A stretch of DNA of 64,000 nt, from contig SKMK01000016.1 of assembly GCA_007121075.1 (NCBI GenBank), forward strand, positions 1 to 64,000, in the 5' to 3' direction. Source of the stretch: Syntrophomonadaceae bacterium (GTDB taxonomy: Bacteria; Bacillota; Dethiobacteria; DTU022). The notes beneath the pieces are model-generated. The model worked only from the letters and a program-made list of their open reading frames with translations. It made no database searches and was not told where the DNA came from. Shown piece by piece: positions 20,292-29,538 of this stretch (positions within the stretch are counted from its first letter, which is position 1; every line of letters starts with the position of its first letter). Both the position numbers and the translations under genes were made by a program.

Positions 20292-21518
20292 TTACTCCCA
20301 AACTTCAACTTCCACCAGTTCCCCGGCGCTCAGGCCTTCTTTTTCAACAGGAATGACCAACACCCCATCGGCTTCAGATAAAGTGCGCAGCATCCCTGAG
20401 CGTCCGAAAACAGGAACGGCGGCAAGCCCCTCTGCAGCCGGTTCCAGTTTGACCCGCACATAATCGGTTCGCCCGGAACGTGAAGAAATATTGCGGCCCA
20501 GAGTTGCTCTTACGGTTGCCCTGAACTGTTTCTCTGCCTGTCCGGCCAGGCGATTGATGATAGCCCGGCCGAAAATCTTAAAAATATTGAGGGCGGATAC
20601 CGGGTGTCCTGGCAGGCCGAGGACCGGTTTGCCGCTGCAGTTGGCCAGCAGGGTCGGCTTTCCGGGCTGGATGGAAATACCCTCTACCAACAGGCCTGGT
20701 TGGCCCAGTTCCTGCATAGTTCGTGCTGTATAATCACGGGTACCCACTGAACTGCCGCCGGAGAAAACCAAAAGATCCACTTCAGTTAGCATAGAACTGC
20801 TTTGTTCCAGGAAAGCCCCGAAGCGATCAGGCAGAATGCCCCCGTTCTTTGCTCCTGCACCCAGCTGCCTGGCCAGATGAAGCAGAGCCGGGGCGTTACT
20901 GTCCCTGATCTGGCCCGGCTCAAGTTTGGGCCTGCTGTAATCAACCAGCTCATCACCGGTGGAAAAGAATCCTACTTTGGGTCGGCGGTGCACTGCAACA
21001 TCGGTTATGCCAAGCGAAGCCAGCAAGCCGATTTCAGGAGCGCGAAGCAGGTGCCCTTTTGTCAAGGCCGGATCGCCTTGTTTTAAATCCTCTCCCCGGT
21101 GGATTACATTTTCTCCGGGAGCAACCTGGCGAAAGCTCTGGATCATAGTTCCGGTAGCTTCGGTATCTTCGACCATGATCACCGCATCGGCTCCATCAGG
21201 GAGCATACCCCCGGTGTGCACCAGGCTGCACTGCCCGGGGCTGATTGGAGGAGCCGGCTCTCCCATCAGGACTTCTCCGATGCATTCCAGCATGGCCGGT
21301 ATCCCTTCCCCGGCGCCGAAAGTATCTTTGGCGGCAACAGCGTAGCCGTCTACAGTGGACCGGTTAAAATCGGGAATATTTTCAGGAGCGTAGATATTAT
21401 CCGCAAGGCAGTAGCCACCGGCATTTTCCAGGTCCAGGGTTTCACTTTCCAGCGGGTTAAAGTGCTCTTTAATAATTTTTAAAACTTGATCGGGGTCTGT
21501 GACCCGCATTAATTTCAT
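20292..21518 (-). CDS. moeA: Molybdopterin molybdotransferase MoeA
   Basis: IPDFNRSTVDGYAVAAKDTFGA, VFSGGSSVGTRDYTA, IQPGKPTLLANCSGKPVLGLPGHPVSALN. Confidence 0.93.
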   Translation of the reverse strand: MKLMRVTDPDQVLKIIKEHFNPLESETLDLENAGGYCLADNIYAPENIPDFNRSTVDGYAVAAKDTFGAGEGIPAMLECIGEVLMGEPAPPISPGQCSLVHTGGMLPDGADAVIMVEDTEATGTMIQSFRQVAPGENVIHRGEDLKQGDPALTKGHLLRAPEIGLLASLGITDVAVHRRPKVGFFSTGDELVDYSRPKLEPGQIRDSNAPALLHLARQLGAGAKNGGILPDRFGAFLEQSSSMLTEVDLLVFSGGSSVGTRDYTARTMQELGQPGLLVEGISIQPGKPTLLANCSGKPVLGLPGHPVSALNIFKIFGRAIINRLAGQAEKQFRATVRATLGRNISSRSGRTDYVRVKLEPAAEGLAAVPVFGRSGMLRTLSEADGVLVIPVEKEGLSAGELVEVEVWE

Positions 21519-21574
21519 TTAAGCACCTCGGTTCAACTAAATAAGCCGCGCCTCCTCTTAAAAGAAAACGCGGC

Positions 21575-21682
21575 CTTTTTGGCATAGTCTCCTTTCCAAA
21601 TACGGGAGGCGGGGGGATTTCTCCCCCAACCCAGGCCTTCCACCATAACCGCAAGCGGCTGTAGGTAAACAGGCTCGGAGTT
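21575..21682 (-). ncRNA. Moco (molybdenum cofactor) riboswitch-like leader upstream of moeA
   Basis: Minus strand reads CTCCGAGCCTGTTTACC...GGGGGAGAAATCCCCCCGCCTCCCGTATTTGGAAAGGAGACTATGCC; the CGCCTCCCGTAT-TGGAAAGG...ATGGC/ATGCC core matches my recollection of the E. coli moaA Moco RNA; next downstream genes are Moco biosynthesis. Confidence 0.85.
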
Positions 21683-21703
21683 TTTATTAAATTAACCAAA
21701 ATA

Positions 21704-21712
21704 ATTATAACA
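21704..21712 (-). promoter_or_regulatory. Extended -10 promoter element upstream of Moco leader
   Basis: Minus strand TGTTATAAT (TGnTATAAT) just upstream of the aptamer; weak -35. Confidence 0.5.
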
Positions 21713-21720
21713 TATCATGC

Positions 21721-22251
21721 TTAATACGGGAACAGCAGCAGTCCCAGGACGGCCCCGGCGGCGATAAAAAAAAGAGGGTTAAATTTAGTAGCCAGGCCGC
21801 CGGCCAGGATCAGGGCAAAAATAAGAGCCGTGGAGTAATCAATGATCGCCGTTTGGCCAAGTGTAAAAGAAGCCAGCAGGATTAAGGCGATCAGCGCTGA
21901 GCGGAGGCCCATCAGGAATTTTTCAGTCCCGGGAGTATGGATCAACCCGGCCAGGAATCGCGAAAGCAGCAGAATGAGGATCAGTGAAGGAGAGATTACA
22001 CCCAGGGAGGCAATCAATGATCCTGCCAAGCCGGCCGTAGTGTAACCGATAAAGGTGGCGGCATTGATTGATATTGGCCCGGGGGTCATTTCCGCTATGG
22101 CTATAATATCCAGAAATTCAGAGGAAGTAAGCCATCCGTGGGTTTTGATTACCTCTGCTTCCATAAGGGGGATCATGGCATATCCGCCGCCAATGGTGAA
22201 AAGACCCACTTTAAAGAAAGACCAGTACAACGACAGCAGAATTACTTCCAT
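21721..22251 (-). CDS. Chromate transporter (ChrA half)
   Basis: FFKVGLFTIGGGYAMIPLMEAEVI, LDIIAIAEMTPGPISINAATFIGY. Confidence 0.9.
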   Translation of the reverse strand: MEVILLSLYWSFFKVGLFTIGGGYAMIPLMEAEVIKTHGWLTSSEFLDIIAIAEMTPGPISINAATFIGYTTAGLAGSLIASLGVISPSLILILLLSRFLAGLIHTPGTEKFLMGLRSALIALILLASFTLGQTAIIDYSTALIFALILAGGLATKFNPLFFIAAGAVLGLLLFPY

Positions 22252-22253
22252 GA

Positions 22254-22829
22254 TCAGGTCGATTCTCCTTTCTTTCTATTGACCAGCAGGCCGATTAAAC
22301 CTCCGGCAACCAGGATCAGGATAGGGTGGGCTCCTGAAATAACGGCTGCCGCGAGCAGCAGAACACACAGGAGAATACCTTTCCATCCGTGCAAAATATT
22401 GCGGCCCATTTTGATGGCGGCGATAAAGATCAGGGCCACGATAGCCGGCCTAATCCCGTAAAAAATAGCCTGGACATAAATATTGTCTCTGACCAGAGGA
22501 TAAAGATAGGCGGCTATAGCTAGCAGGATAGCCACGGAAGGAAGGGTAACCCCGAGGGCGGCGACTGCTCCGCCTGCAGTTCCCCTTAATCGGATTCCGA
22601 TTTGGATGGAACTGTTCAAGGCGAGCGGCCCGGGCATGCCCTGGGTGATGATCAGGATATCGGAAAAATCTCCCTGGCTGACCCAGCTGCGTTCTTCGAC
22701 TACAATCCGCTGGATTATCGGTAAAATTGCATAACCACCCCCGAAAGTAAAAGTGCCCACCTTAAGAAATGTGAGCAGGATGGCACACAGGGAGACAGGG
22801 TTTTTGGTTTGTTCTGCCTGTAATGACAA
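22254..22829 (-). CDS. Chromate transporter (ChrA half)
   Basis: FLKVGTFTFGGGYAILPIIQRIVVEE, ILIITQGMPGPLALNSSIQIGIRL. Confidence 0.9.
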   Translation of the reverse strand: MSLQAEQTKNPVSLCAILLTFLKVGTFTFGGGYAILPIIQRIVVEERSWVSQGDFSDILIITQGMPGPLALNSSIQIGIRLRGTAGGAVAALGVTLPSVAILLAIAAYLYPLVRDNIYVQAIFYGIRPAIVALIFIAAIKMGRNILHGWKGILLCVLLLAAAVISGAHPILILVAGGLIGLLVNRKKGEST

Positions 22830-22848
22830 CTAAACTTCCTCGTTTCCT

Positions 22849-23355
22849 CTACGGCTCTTTCTTATGGTGGGGATCAATTTCATGTTCGTTGGGCAGGTTT
22901 ATATCTTCCCGTTCTTCAAAAACGCGCATTACTGCCTGAAGGGAGAAAACCAGGTTTTCTCTTTCGGAAGGGTTGAGATGCTGAGCCAGGTTGTTAAAGC
23001 GGAAAGAACGCCTTTCAAATACCAGTCGTGAAAGCTGGCGCCCATAAGAAGTGAGAGCCACCCGGACTATTCGACGGTCATTATCATCTCCACGGCGTTT
23101 GACCAGGTTAAGGTTGACCAGGCGATTGACCAGTCGCGTAGCTGCGCTTTCAGCAAGGTAAATTTCAGAACTTAATTCACCCATAGTCAGGCTGTCATGG
23201 AAATAAAGAACGAGCAGGGCATTAATCTGGCCGGGGGTTATACCCAGACCGGTCAGTTCACGGCTTTCTTCGGCATTCAGGTAATGCATCAGTTTTGGAA
23301 AAATAGCCTGGATGGCAGAGGTGAATTTTTCTATATCCCTGTATTCTTCGCTCAT
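22849..23355 (-). CDS. MarR family transcriptional regulator
   Basis: wHTH: LTMGELSSEIYLAESAATRLVNRLVNLNLVKRRGDDNDRRIVRVALTSYGRQL. Confidence 0.85.
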   Translation of the reverse strand: MSEEYRDIEKFTSAIQAIFPKLMHYLNAEESRELTGLGITPGQINALLVLYFHDSLTMGELSSEIYLAESAATRLVNRLVNLNLVKRRGDDNDRRIVRVALTSYGRQLSRLVFERRSFRFNNLAQHLNPSERENLVFSLQAVMRVFEEREDINLPNEHEIDPHHKKEP

Positions 23356-23701
23356 ATTGGATTTGCTCCTGGTGGTAAGGTTTTAGATGCTGGATCATTC
23401 AAATAGACAGCCCGATTATATTTTATTTTACGAACGGTTATATATTCATAGGTTATGGTATTTGCATAAATCTGTCAAGTCAGGCGAATCCTTGCAAGTT
23501 AAAAAAAGCAATTTAAATAAATCAGCAACAGGGATACAACAGGCGGCCTATCAATTGTTCGCCGCTTTAAGATTTGGTATACTAAATACAAGAAACAAAA
23601 GGCATCGACGAATAAAAGCCACCAGGCCGGGCCGATATTTAAACGGCTGCTGGTTAATTCTCTAAGTAGAAATCTCCGGTTTAAAGGCGGGTGTTTAATC
23701 A

Positions 23702-24559
23702 ATGCTTTCAATGGTAGGTATTGCTCCACATCCACCAATAATTATTCCTGAAATTGGCCGGGGCCAGCTTCAGGAAGCTCAAAAAACAGTGGATGGGATG
23801 AAGCGATTAAGCAGGGAGATCAAAGAAAAGGAACCGGAACTTTTAGTTGTTATCACACCTCACGGCCAGGTAGTGAGGGGAGGGGCGGCTGTCTTGACCG
23901 GTGAAAAATTATCCGGTGATTTTGGCCAGTTTGGGTTTCCGGGAATAAAGGTTGAAATGGAAACAGACCGGAAATTGATCGACCAGCTGGTGGAGAAAAC
24001 ATCGGAATCACCGGTAAAACCGGTTCTTCTTGGCAAACATGAACACCGTTCACCCGGCGGGAAAGTTCTGGATCACGGGGCCATGGTGCCCCTTTACTAC
24101 CTGCAGGAAGCGGGTGTTTCTGTGCCGGGTGTACACATAGCGATCAGCTTTGATTCTTATCACGAACTATACCAGTTCGGACAGGTCCTCAGGGAAGCAA
24201 TTGATAAACGAGGCGCTTCCACGGCTGTGGTAGCCAGCGGCGATTTATCCCATCGATTAAAACCGGGCGCGCCTGCCGGTTTTAATCCCCGGGGCAAAGA
24301 GTTTGATCAACTGCTTGTCAACCTGATTAGTGAAGGCCGGGTCGAAGAAATTCTTGCCATAGATCAAAGTCTAATCGAAGAAGCGGGAGAGTGCGGGTTG
24401 CGCCCGATTACAATTGCCCTGGGTGTGCTCGAAAAGTCCGGTTTTAATCCTGAGCTGTTTTCTTATGAGGGCCCTTTTGGCGTGGGCTACATGGTTGCCG
24501 CCCTGTACCCGCATAATCTAAGTTCATTTTCCGAAGAAGGGGGCCAGGTTAATGGCTAA
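23702..24559 (+). CDS. amrB: AmmeMemoRadiSam system protein B (MEMO / class III extradiol dioxygenase-like)
   Basis: GIAPHPPIIIPEIGRGQL, VVITPHGQV, VVASGDLSHRLKPGAPAGF; followed by AMMECR1 and radical SAM genes. Confidence 0.88.
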   Translation: MLSMVGIAPHPPIIIPEIGRGQLQEAQKTVDGMKRLSREIKEKEPELLVVITPHGQVVRGGAAVLTGEKLSGDFGQFGFPGIKVEMETDRKLIDQLVEKTSESPVKPVLLGKHEHRSPGGKVLDHGAMVPLYYLQEAGVSVPGVHIAISFDSYHELYQFGQVLREAIDKRGASTAVVASGDLSHRLKPGAPAGFNPRGKEFDQLLVNLISEGRVEEILAIDQSLIEEAGECGLRPITIALGVLEKSGFNPELFSYEGPFGVGYMVAALYPHNLSSFSEEGGQVNG

Positions 24560-25079
24560 AAAGGACTCAAACCTTCATCCGGCGGGTCTGGCCCGTAAAG
24601 TGTTGGAGTATTATCTTAGTGAAGGCCAAATGCCCAGGCTGCCTGAGCCGTTGCCGCCGGAATATGAAACCAGGGCCGGAGTTTTTGTTTCCTTAAAAAA
24701 AAGCGGTCAGCTTCGAGGTTGTATCGGCACTTTTGAACCGGTTCGTGATAACCTGGCCGAAGAAATTGCCGCTAATGCTGTTAGCGCTGCCGTAAGGGAT
24801 CCCCGCTTTCCACCGGTGACCAGGGAGGAACTGCCGGAACTGGATCTCTCAGTTGATATACTGGGACGCATTGAAAAGGTGGACAGCGAAGAAGAGCTTA
24901 ATCCCAAAGAATATGGGATCATGGTTTGTAAAGGTCCACGTACGGGATTGTTGCTGCCGGACCTGGAAGGGGTCGATACGGTTGAACAGCAGGTTGACGT
25001 AGTCTGTCGCAAGGCGGGTATAGCGCCTGGTGAAAAACCGGAGCTGTATCGCTTTAAAGTAACGCGATATCCTGAATAG
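24552..25079 (+). CDS. amrA: AmmeMemoRadiSam system protein A (AMMECR1 domain)
   Basis: GVFVSLKKSGQLRGCIGTFEP, ISANAVSAAVRDPRFPPVTREEL-type motifs. Confidence 0.92.
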   Translation: MAKKDSNLHPAGLARKVLEYYLSEGQMPRLPEPLPPEYETRAGVFVSLKKSGQLRGCIGTFEPVRDNLAEEIAANAVSAAVRDPRFPPVTREELPELDLSVDILGRIEKVDSEEELNPKEYGIMVCKGPRTGLLLPDLEGVDTVEQQVDVVCRKAGIAPGEKPELYRFKVTRYPE

Positions 25080-25193
25080 CGGGGGCCGGGTTTATAACCG
25101 GGAAGTTGATCAGAAGCTGTTGGTTTTGCGAATTCTGGTATGGCTGCGGCAATGATATCACGATAAAACTGATGGGCAGGGAGTAAAGATAAA

Positions 25194-26210
25194 ATGCAGA
25201 AAGCAAGGTTTTACCAAAAAAAAGACGATAAAGTTGAGTGCTTGCTTTGTCCCCGCGGGTGCCTTTTAAAAGAAGGGCAGGTCGGGACCTGCGGAGTACG
25301 GGAAGTAAAGGACGGTGAATTGTACTCAACTAACTATGGTGCCCTGGCGGCAGTAAACCGGGATCCGATCGAAAAGAAACCTTTGTACCATTTTTATCCC
25401 GGCCAGTTAATTCTTTCTCTGGGCACTTTTGGATGCAACCTACTTTGTTCGTTTTGCCAGAACTGGACCCTGGCCCGGGGACGACCGGAACAGGCTCCGA
25501 AAGTGGTTAGCCCTTCCGATGTCCTTGACATGCTGGAAAAAGAAGGAGGACCGGACAGTGTCCCCGGTGTAGCTTACACTTATAACGAGCCGTTAATCTG
25601 GTATGAATTTGTTTATGACACGTCCCGTCTTCTTCATAAACACGGTTACAAGAATGTCCTTGTAACCAACGGCTATATTAACCGGGAACCTCTTGAAAAA
25701 CTGCTCCCCTATATTGACGCTATGAATGTTGATGTCAAGTCGTTCAATGACAATTTTTACGGTGAATACTGCCGGGGTGAAATAGGGCCGGTAATTAAAA
25801 CCGTGGAAACGGCGGTTAAAGCATGCCATGTTGAAGTAACCTGCCTGCTTATCCCCAATGTTAATGATAGCCCGGCCGACCAGGAAAACTTGGCCCGGTG
25901 GCTTGGTGATTTAAGCCCGGATTTAGTCCTGCACTATTCCCGATACTTTCCCCAGTATAAACTTGACAAACCTCCCACACCGGTAGAGGTGCTCGAGAAA
26001 TCAAGGGAAATAGCGCGCCGGTATTTGCGATATGTTTTCCTGGGGAATATTGACCTGCCGGGTGCATCTGATACCATTTGCCCGTACTGCGGCAACCTGC
26101 TTATCTCCCGCAGCGGTTTTCGGGCCCAGCTGACCGGCCTGGATGGAAATCACTGCAATAACTGCGGAAGCTGGATTAATATCGTCCTGCCTGAAAATAA
26201 AAATAAATAA
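25194..26210 (+). CDS. amrS: AmmeMemoRadiSam system radical SAM enzyme
   Basis: CLLCPRGCLLKEGQVGTCGVR, GTFGCNLLCSFCQNW, GVAYTYNEPLIWYEF, C-terminal CPYCGNLL...CNNCG. Confidence 0.95.
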   Translation: MQKARFYQKKDDKVECLLCPRGCLLKEGQVGTCGVREVKDGELYSTNYGALAAVNRDPIEKKPLYHFYPGQLILSLGTFGCNLLCSFCQNWTLARGRPEQAPKVVSPSDVLDMLEKEGGPDSVPGVAYTYNEPLIWYEFVYDTSRLLHKHGYKNVLVTNGYINREPLEKLLPYIDAMNVDVKSFNDNFYGEYCRGEIGPVIKTVETAVKACHVEVTCLLIPNVNDSPADQENLARWLGDLSPDLVLHYSRYFPQYKLDKPPTPVEVLEKSREIARRYLRYVFLGNIDLPGASDTICPYCGNLLISRSGFRAQLTGLDGNHCNNCGSWINIVLPENKNK

Positions 26211-26371
26211 TGTTGGGAAAACTATTCACATGATGGTAAAATAATATTAAATATAATAGGTTTAGGAGAGTGCAGGTATTTATATATAGAGTATCGAATA
26301 TAACAGCTATTATCAGCAGCTAATATAACCTTCTATCCTACCCGGGTTATTTAAAGAGGGATCAACTCAAA

Positions 26372-27205
26372 GTGGCGATACTGGATCGAATCATAGCAGC
26401 AATTCTTCAACTTAATGTTGAATGGCGCGATGTAGTTGATATTATTATCATGGCTTACGTGTTTTATCGCATTATTTTAATTATCCGCGGGACCAGGGCT
26501 GAGCAGTTGGTGAAGGGCCTGATCGTCCTGCTTATAGCCATGGTGATCAGCGACCAGGTCGGCTTTGATGCCCTTAACTGGACTCTTCGCCAGGCAATGA
26601 CGGTTGGTCTGATTGCCATACCGATTGTTTTTCAGCCCGAACTTCGCCGGGCCCTGGAACATCTTGGCCGGGGCAAAATATTTAAAAGCACATACTGGAG
26701 CTGGAGCACCCAGGATTTTGAAAAAATGCTTGATGAGTTAACCAAGGCCATTCCCGTCCTGGTGAAAAAACGGATTGGGGCTTTAATTGTCATGGAACGC
26801 TCCACCGGCCTGAAAGAATGGGTGGAGACTGGAATTGCAGTAAATGGAGTAGTAACCGCTGAACTGCTGGTAAACATTTTTTTCCCTCGCAGCCCCCTCC
26901 ACGATGGCGCGGTCATTATCCGCGGTGATCAGATTGTTGCCGCCGGCTGCTACCTGCCCCTGACGGAAGATCCAGGTTTAAGTAAAGAGCTGGGCACCAG
27001 GCACCGGGCCGGAATTGGCATTACCGAAAATTCAGATGCAGTGGCGATTATTATTTCTGAAGAAACCGGCATCATTTCTGTTGCCCACGACGGAGTTTTG
27101 ACCCGTTACCTGGATGAGAAAAAGCTGCGTAGAATCTTGATAGATTTGTGTAAACCCGGGCGCAGTGACAGCTTCAATCTATGGTCATGGAGGAATGGTA
27201 AATAA
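26372..27205 (+). CDS. cdaA: Diadenylate cyclase CdaA
   Basis: IFFPRSPLHDGAVIIRGDQIVAAGCYLPLTEDPGLSKELGTRHRAGIGITE (DGA and RHR motifs); GTG start. Confidence 0.96.
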   Translation: MAILDRIIAAILQLNVEWRDVVDIIIMAYVFYRIILIIRGTRAEQLVKGLIVLLIAMVISDQVGFDALNWTLRQAMTVGLIAIPIVFQPELRRALEHLGRGKIFKSTYWSWSTQDFEKMLDELTKAIPVLVKKRIGALIVMERSTGLKEWVETGIAVNGVVTAELLVNIFFPRSPLHDGAVIIRGDQIVAAGCYLPLTEDPGLSKELGTRHRAGIGITENSDAVAIIISEETGIISVAHDGVLTRYLDEKKLRRILIDLCKPGRSDSFNLWSWRNGK

Positions 27206-27207
27206 TT

Positions 27208-27939
27208 ATGGATAAATTCTTGCGCAGCAACAATTTTGCCCGGATGCTGGCTATTTTCATGGCTCTGATCCTGTGGTTGTTTGTCACCGGAGATAAAATT
27301 ACCCGGACCACCCCCGCACGCCAAACCTGGCAGGACGTACCTCTGCGGGTGGAAAACCTGGACCCGGATTACGTGATTACTGATATGCCTACTTCAGTTG
27401 ATTTAACCCTGGAAGGGCTGCCGGAAAATTTCGAAGATTTAACCCTCCAGGAACTCGATGCTTTTGTCGACCTTTCCGGAAAAGAACCGGGAAGCCAGCT
27501 GGTTCGGGTCCAGAGCCGCTCACCGCGCGGCCTGAGTGTAGTTTCTTATGAACCGGAACAGATCAGGATAGTTATTGAAGAATACCTCTCCGATAATTTT
27601 CAGGTGGAAATTGATTTTGTCGGCGAACCGGCCGATGGATGGCAGCTGGTTGGTTATACGGTGGAACCGGAAGCGGTCTTGATTGGCGGCCCTGAATCAA
27701 AATATGCCCAGGTGGAGCGGGTCATGGCCATGATCGATCTGTCCGGGATGAAATACGTGGAGAGGGTTGAGCCGGAACCGACTGCCTATGATGAAGAAGA
27801 GACCCCGGTGGCTAACTTGCTTATCGACCCTGAAACTGTCACCGTGCGTGTAGAATTTGAACGGGAAGAAGAGCCTGAAGAAGATCCAGAAGATGAAAAT
27901 GATGAAGAAATAGAGAATGATGAACAGCCGGAAACGTAA
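27208..27939 (+). CDS. cdaR: YbbR-domain protein CdaR
   Basis: MDKFLRSNNFARMLAIFMALILWLFV and YbbR-like repeats; between cdaA and glmM. Confidence 0.9.
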   Translation: MDKFLRSNNFARMLAIFMALILWLFVTGDKITRTTPARQTWQDVPLRVENLDPDYVITDMPTSVDLTLEGLPENFEDLTLQELDAFVDLSGKEPGSQLVRVQSRSPRGLSVVSYEPEQIRIVIEEYLSDNFQVEIDFVGEPADGWQLVGYTVEPEAVLIGGPESKYAQVERVMAMIDLSGMKYVERVEPEPTAYDEEETPVANLLIDPETVTVRVEFEREEEPEEDPEDENDEEIENDEQPET

Positions 27940-27946
27940 TTTTTTC

Positions 27947-27975
27947 TTGCAATATGGGCTTATATGCCCTATTAT
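27947..27975 (+). promoter_or_regulatory. Putative promoter upstream of glmM with inverted repeat in spacer
   Basis: TTGCAA - 17 nt (contains GGGC-TTATAT-GCCC) - TATTAT. Confidence 0.4.
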
Positions 27976-28022
27976 AAAAAACTGTAAAAGATAATGTTAA
28001 TAGTTTCTGAGGAGGCCTGCTA

Positions 28023-29363
28023 TTGGAAAAACTATTTGGTACTGATGGAATCAGGGGTGTGGCCAACCGGGATTTAACCCCTGAACTTGCTTATAAAATT
28101 GGAAGGATCGCGGCCTGGATGCTGGGCCGTGACACTGAATACCCCCTGTTCGTGATCGGCCGAGATACCCGCCTTTCTGGGACCATGTTGGAAGGGTCCC
28201 TTACAGCGGGTATTAATTCTGTAGGGGGGGGAGTCCGCCTGCTGGGAGTTATTTCGACACCGGCCGTTGCCTACCTGACCAGGCATTTAAATGCTTCAGC
28301 CGGGGTTGTCATCTCTGCATCTCACAACCCTATCGAAGACAACGGCTTAAAAATATTTTACAGCACCGGATTTAAACTGCCCGATTCCCTGGAAGAAGAA
28401 ATCGAAAAATATTACAGGCAGGAAACAGATGAAATCCCCCGTCCTGAAGGCTCCGAGCTGGGACAAGCTTTTCATGACGGTGAAGCCATCCAGAAATACC
28501 TGGACCATTTGATGAACAACTCATCTTCCCTGGAAGGGTTGTCTCTTGTAGTTGACTGCGCTCACGGAGCTGCCTGCAGGGTGGCCGGAGATCTGCTGCA
28601 GCAGCTCTCCGCGAAGGTGAAAATGATTCACGATGAACCTGATGGAAGCAGGATCAACGTCGATTGCGGGGCTACTGATACCGCCGATCTGCAGAGGGAA
28701 GTGGTTGCTGGCGGCGCTTCCCTGGGGCTGGCCTTTGACGGCGATGCCGACCGCCTGATTGCCGTTGATGAGAACGGTGAAATTGTTGATGGAGATGCCA
28801 TTATGGCCATCTGCGCGGTTGACCTGGCGGAAAAAAACCGGCTCAAACATAATACCCTGGTAGCCACTGTTATGAGCAACGGCGGGCTTGATATATTAGC
28901 TGAAAAACACGGCTTAAAAGTGGTCCGCACCAAGGTGGGAGATCGCTACGTATTGGAAAAAATGATCGAGGATGGTTATAACCTTGGCGGAGAGCAGTCC
29001 GGGCATGTTATTTTCTCTGATCACGCCACAACCGGCGACGGCTTGCTAACTGCTTTAAAACTGCTTAATGTAGTCCAGGAAAAACAGCAGCCTCTCTCAG
29101 AACTTGCTTCCCACCTGGAACGCCTGCCCCAGGTTCTAGTCAATAAAAAAGTAAAAACAAAAGAAGGCTGGGACGAAAACAAGCGCATTATTGACGCTAT
29201 AAATAAAATTGAGCAAGATCTGGGCAAACGCGGCCGTATCCTGGTCCGTCCTTCCGGCACTGAAGCAAAATTCAGGGTTATGCTGGAAGCTTCTCTTTCC
29301 GAAGATAAGTTAAAAGAATATGCCAATTCCCTGGCTGATATTATTGCCGAAGAACAATCATAA
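28023..29363 (+). CDS. glmM: Phosphoglucosamine mutase GlmM
   Basis: LFGTDGIRGVANRDLTPELAYKIGR, ISASHNPIEDNGLKIF, FDGDADRLIAVDENG; TTG start. Confidence 0.97.
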   Translation: MEKLFGTDGIRGVANRDLTPELAYKIGRIAAWMLGRDTEYPLFVIGRDTRLSGTMLEGSLTAGINSVGGGVRLLGVISTPAVAYLTRHLNASAGVVISASHNPIEDNGLKIFYSTGFKLPDSLEEEIEKYYRQETDEIPRPEGSELGQAFHDGEAIQKYLDHLMNNSSSLEGLSLVVDCAHGAACRVAGDLLQQLSAKVKMIHDEPDGSRINVDCGATDTADLQREVVAGGASLGLAFDGDADRLIAVDENGEIVDGDAIMAICAVDLAEKNRLKHNTLVATVMSNGGLDILAEKHGLKVVRTKVGDRYVLEKMIEDGYNLGGEQSGHVIFSDHATTGDGLLTALKLLNVVQEKQQPLSELASHLERLPQVLVNKKVKTKEGWDENKRIIDAINKIEQDLGKRGRILVRPSGTEAKFRVMLEASLSEDKLKEYANSLADIIAEEQS

Positions 29364-29538
29364 TTGTGCCAGGGGTCGGAGTGTTAATACTTTTTGATAA
29401 TTCAGTTTTGATCAGCCCTCACGACTGCTTTATGCCGAGTAAAATGAATATCCTAAATTGCCTCCACTTATAATTGTGTTTATCTGGTATTAGCCTGATC
29501 AAATAGAATTAACCTGGTATTAAACGGGGGACTAAAAT

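Noticed and set aside
29364-29538. glmS ribozyme upstream of glmS
   Set aside because: The 175-nt leader lacks the conserved AGCGCCAGAACU-type core and the downstream ribozyme motifs
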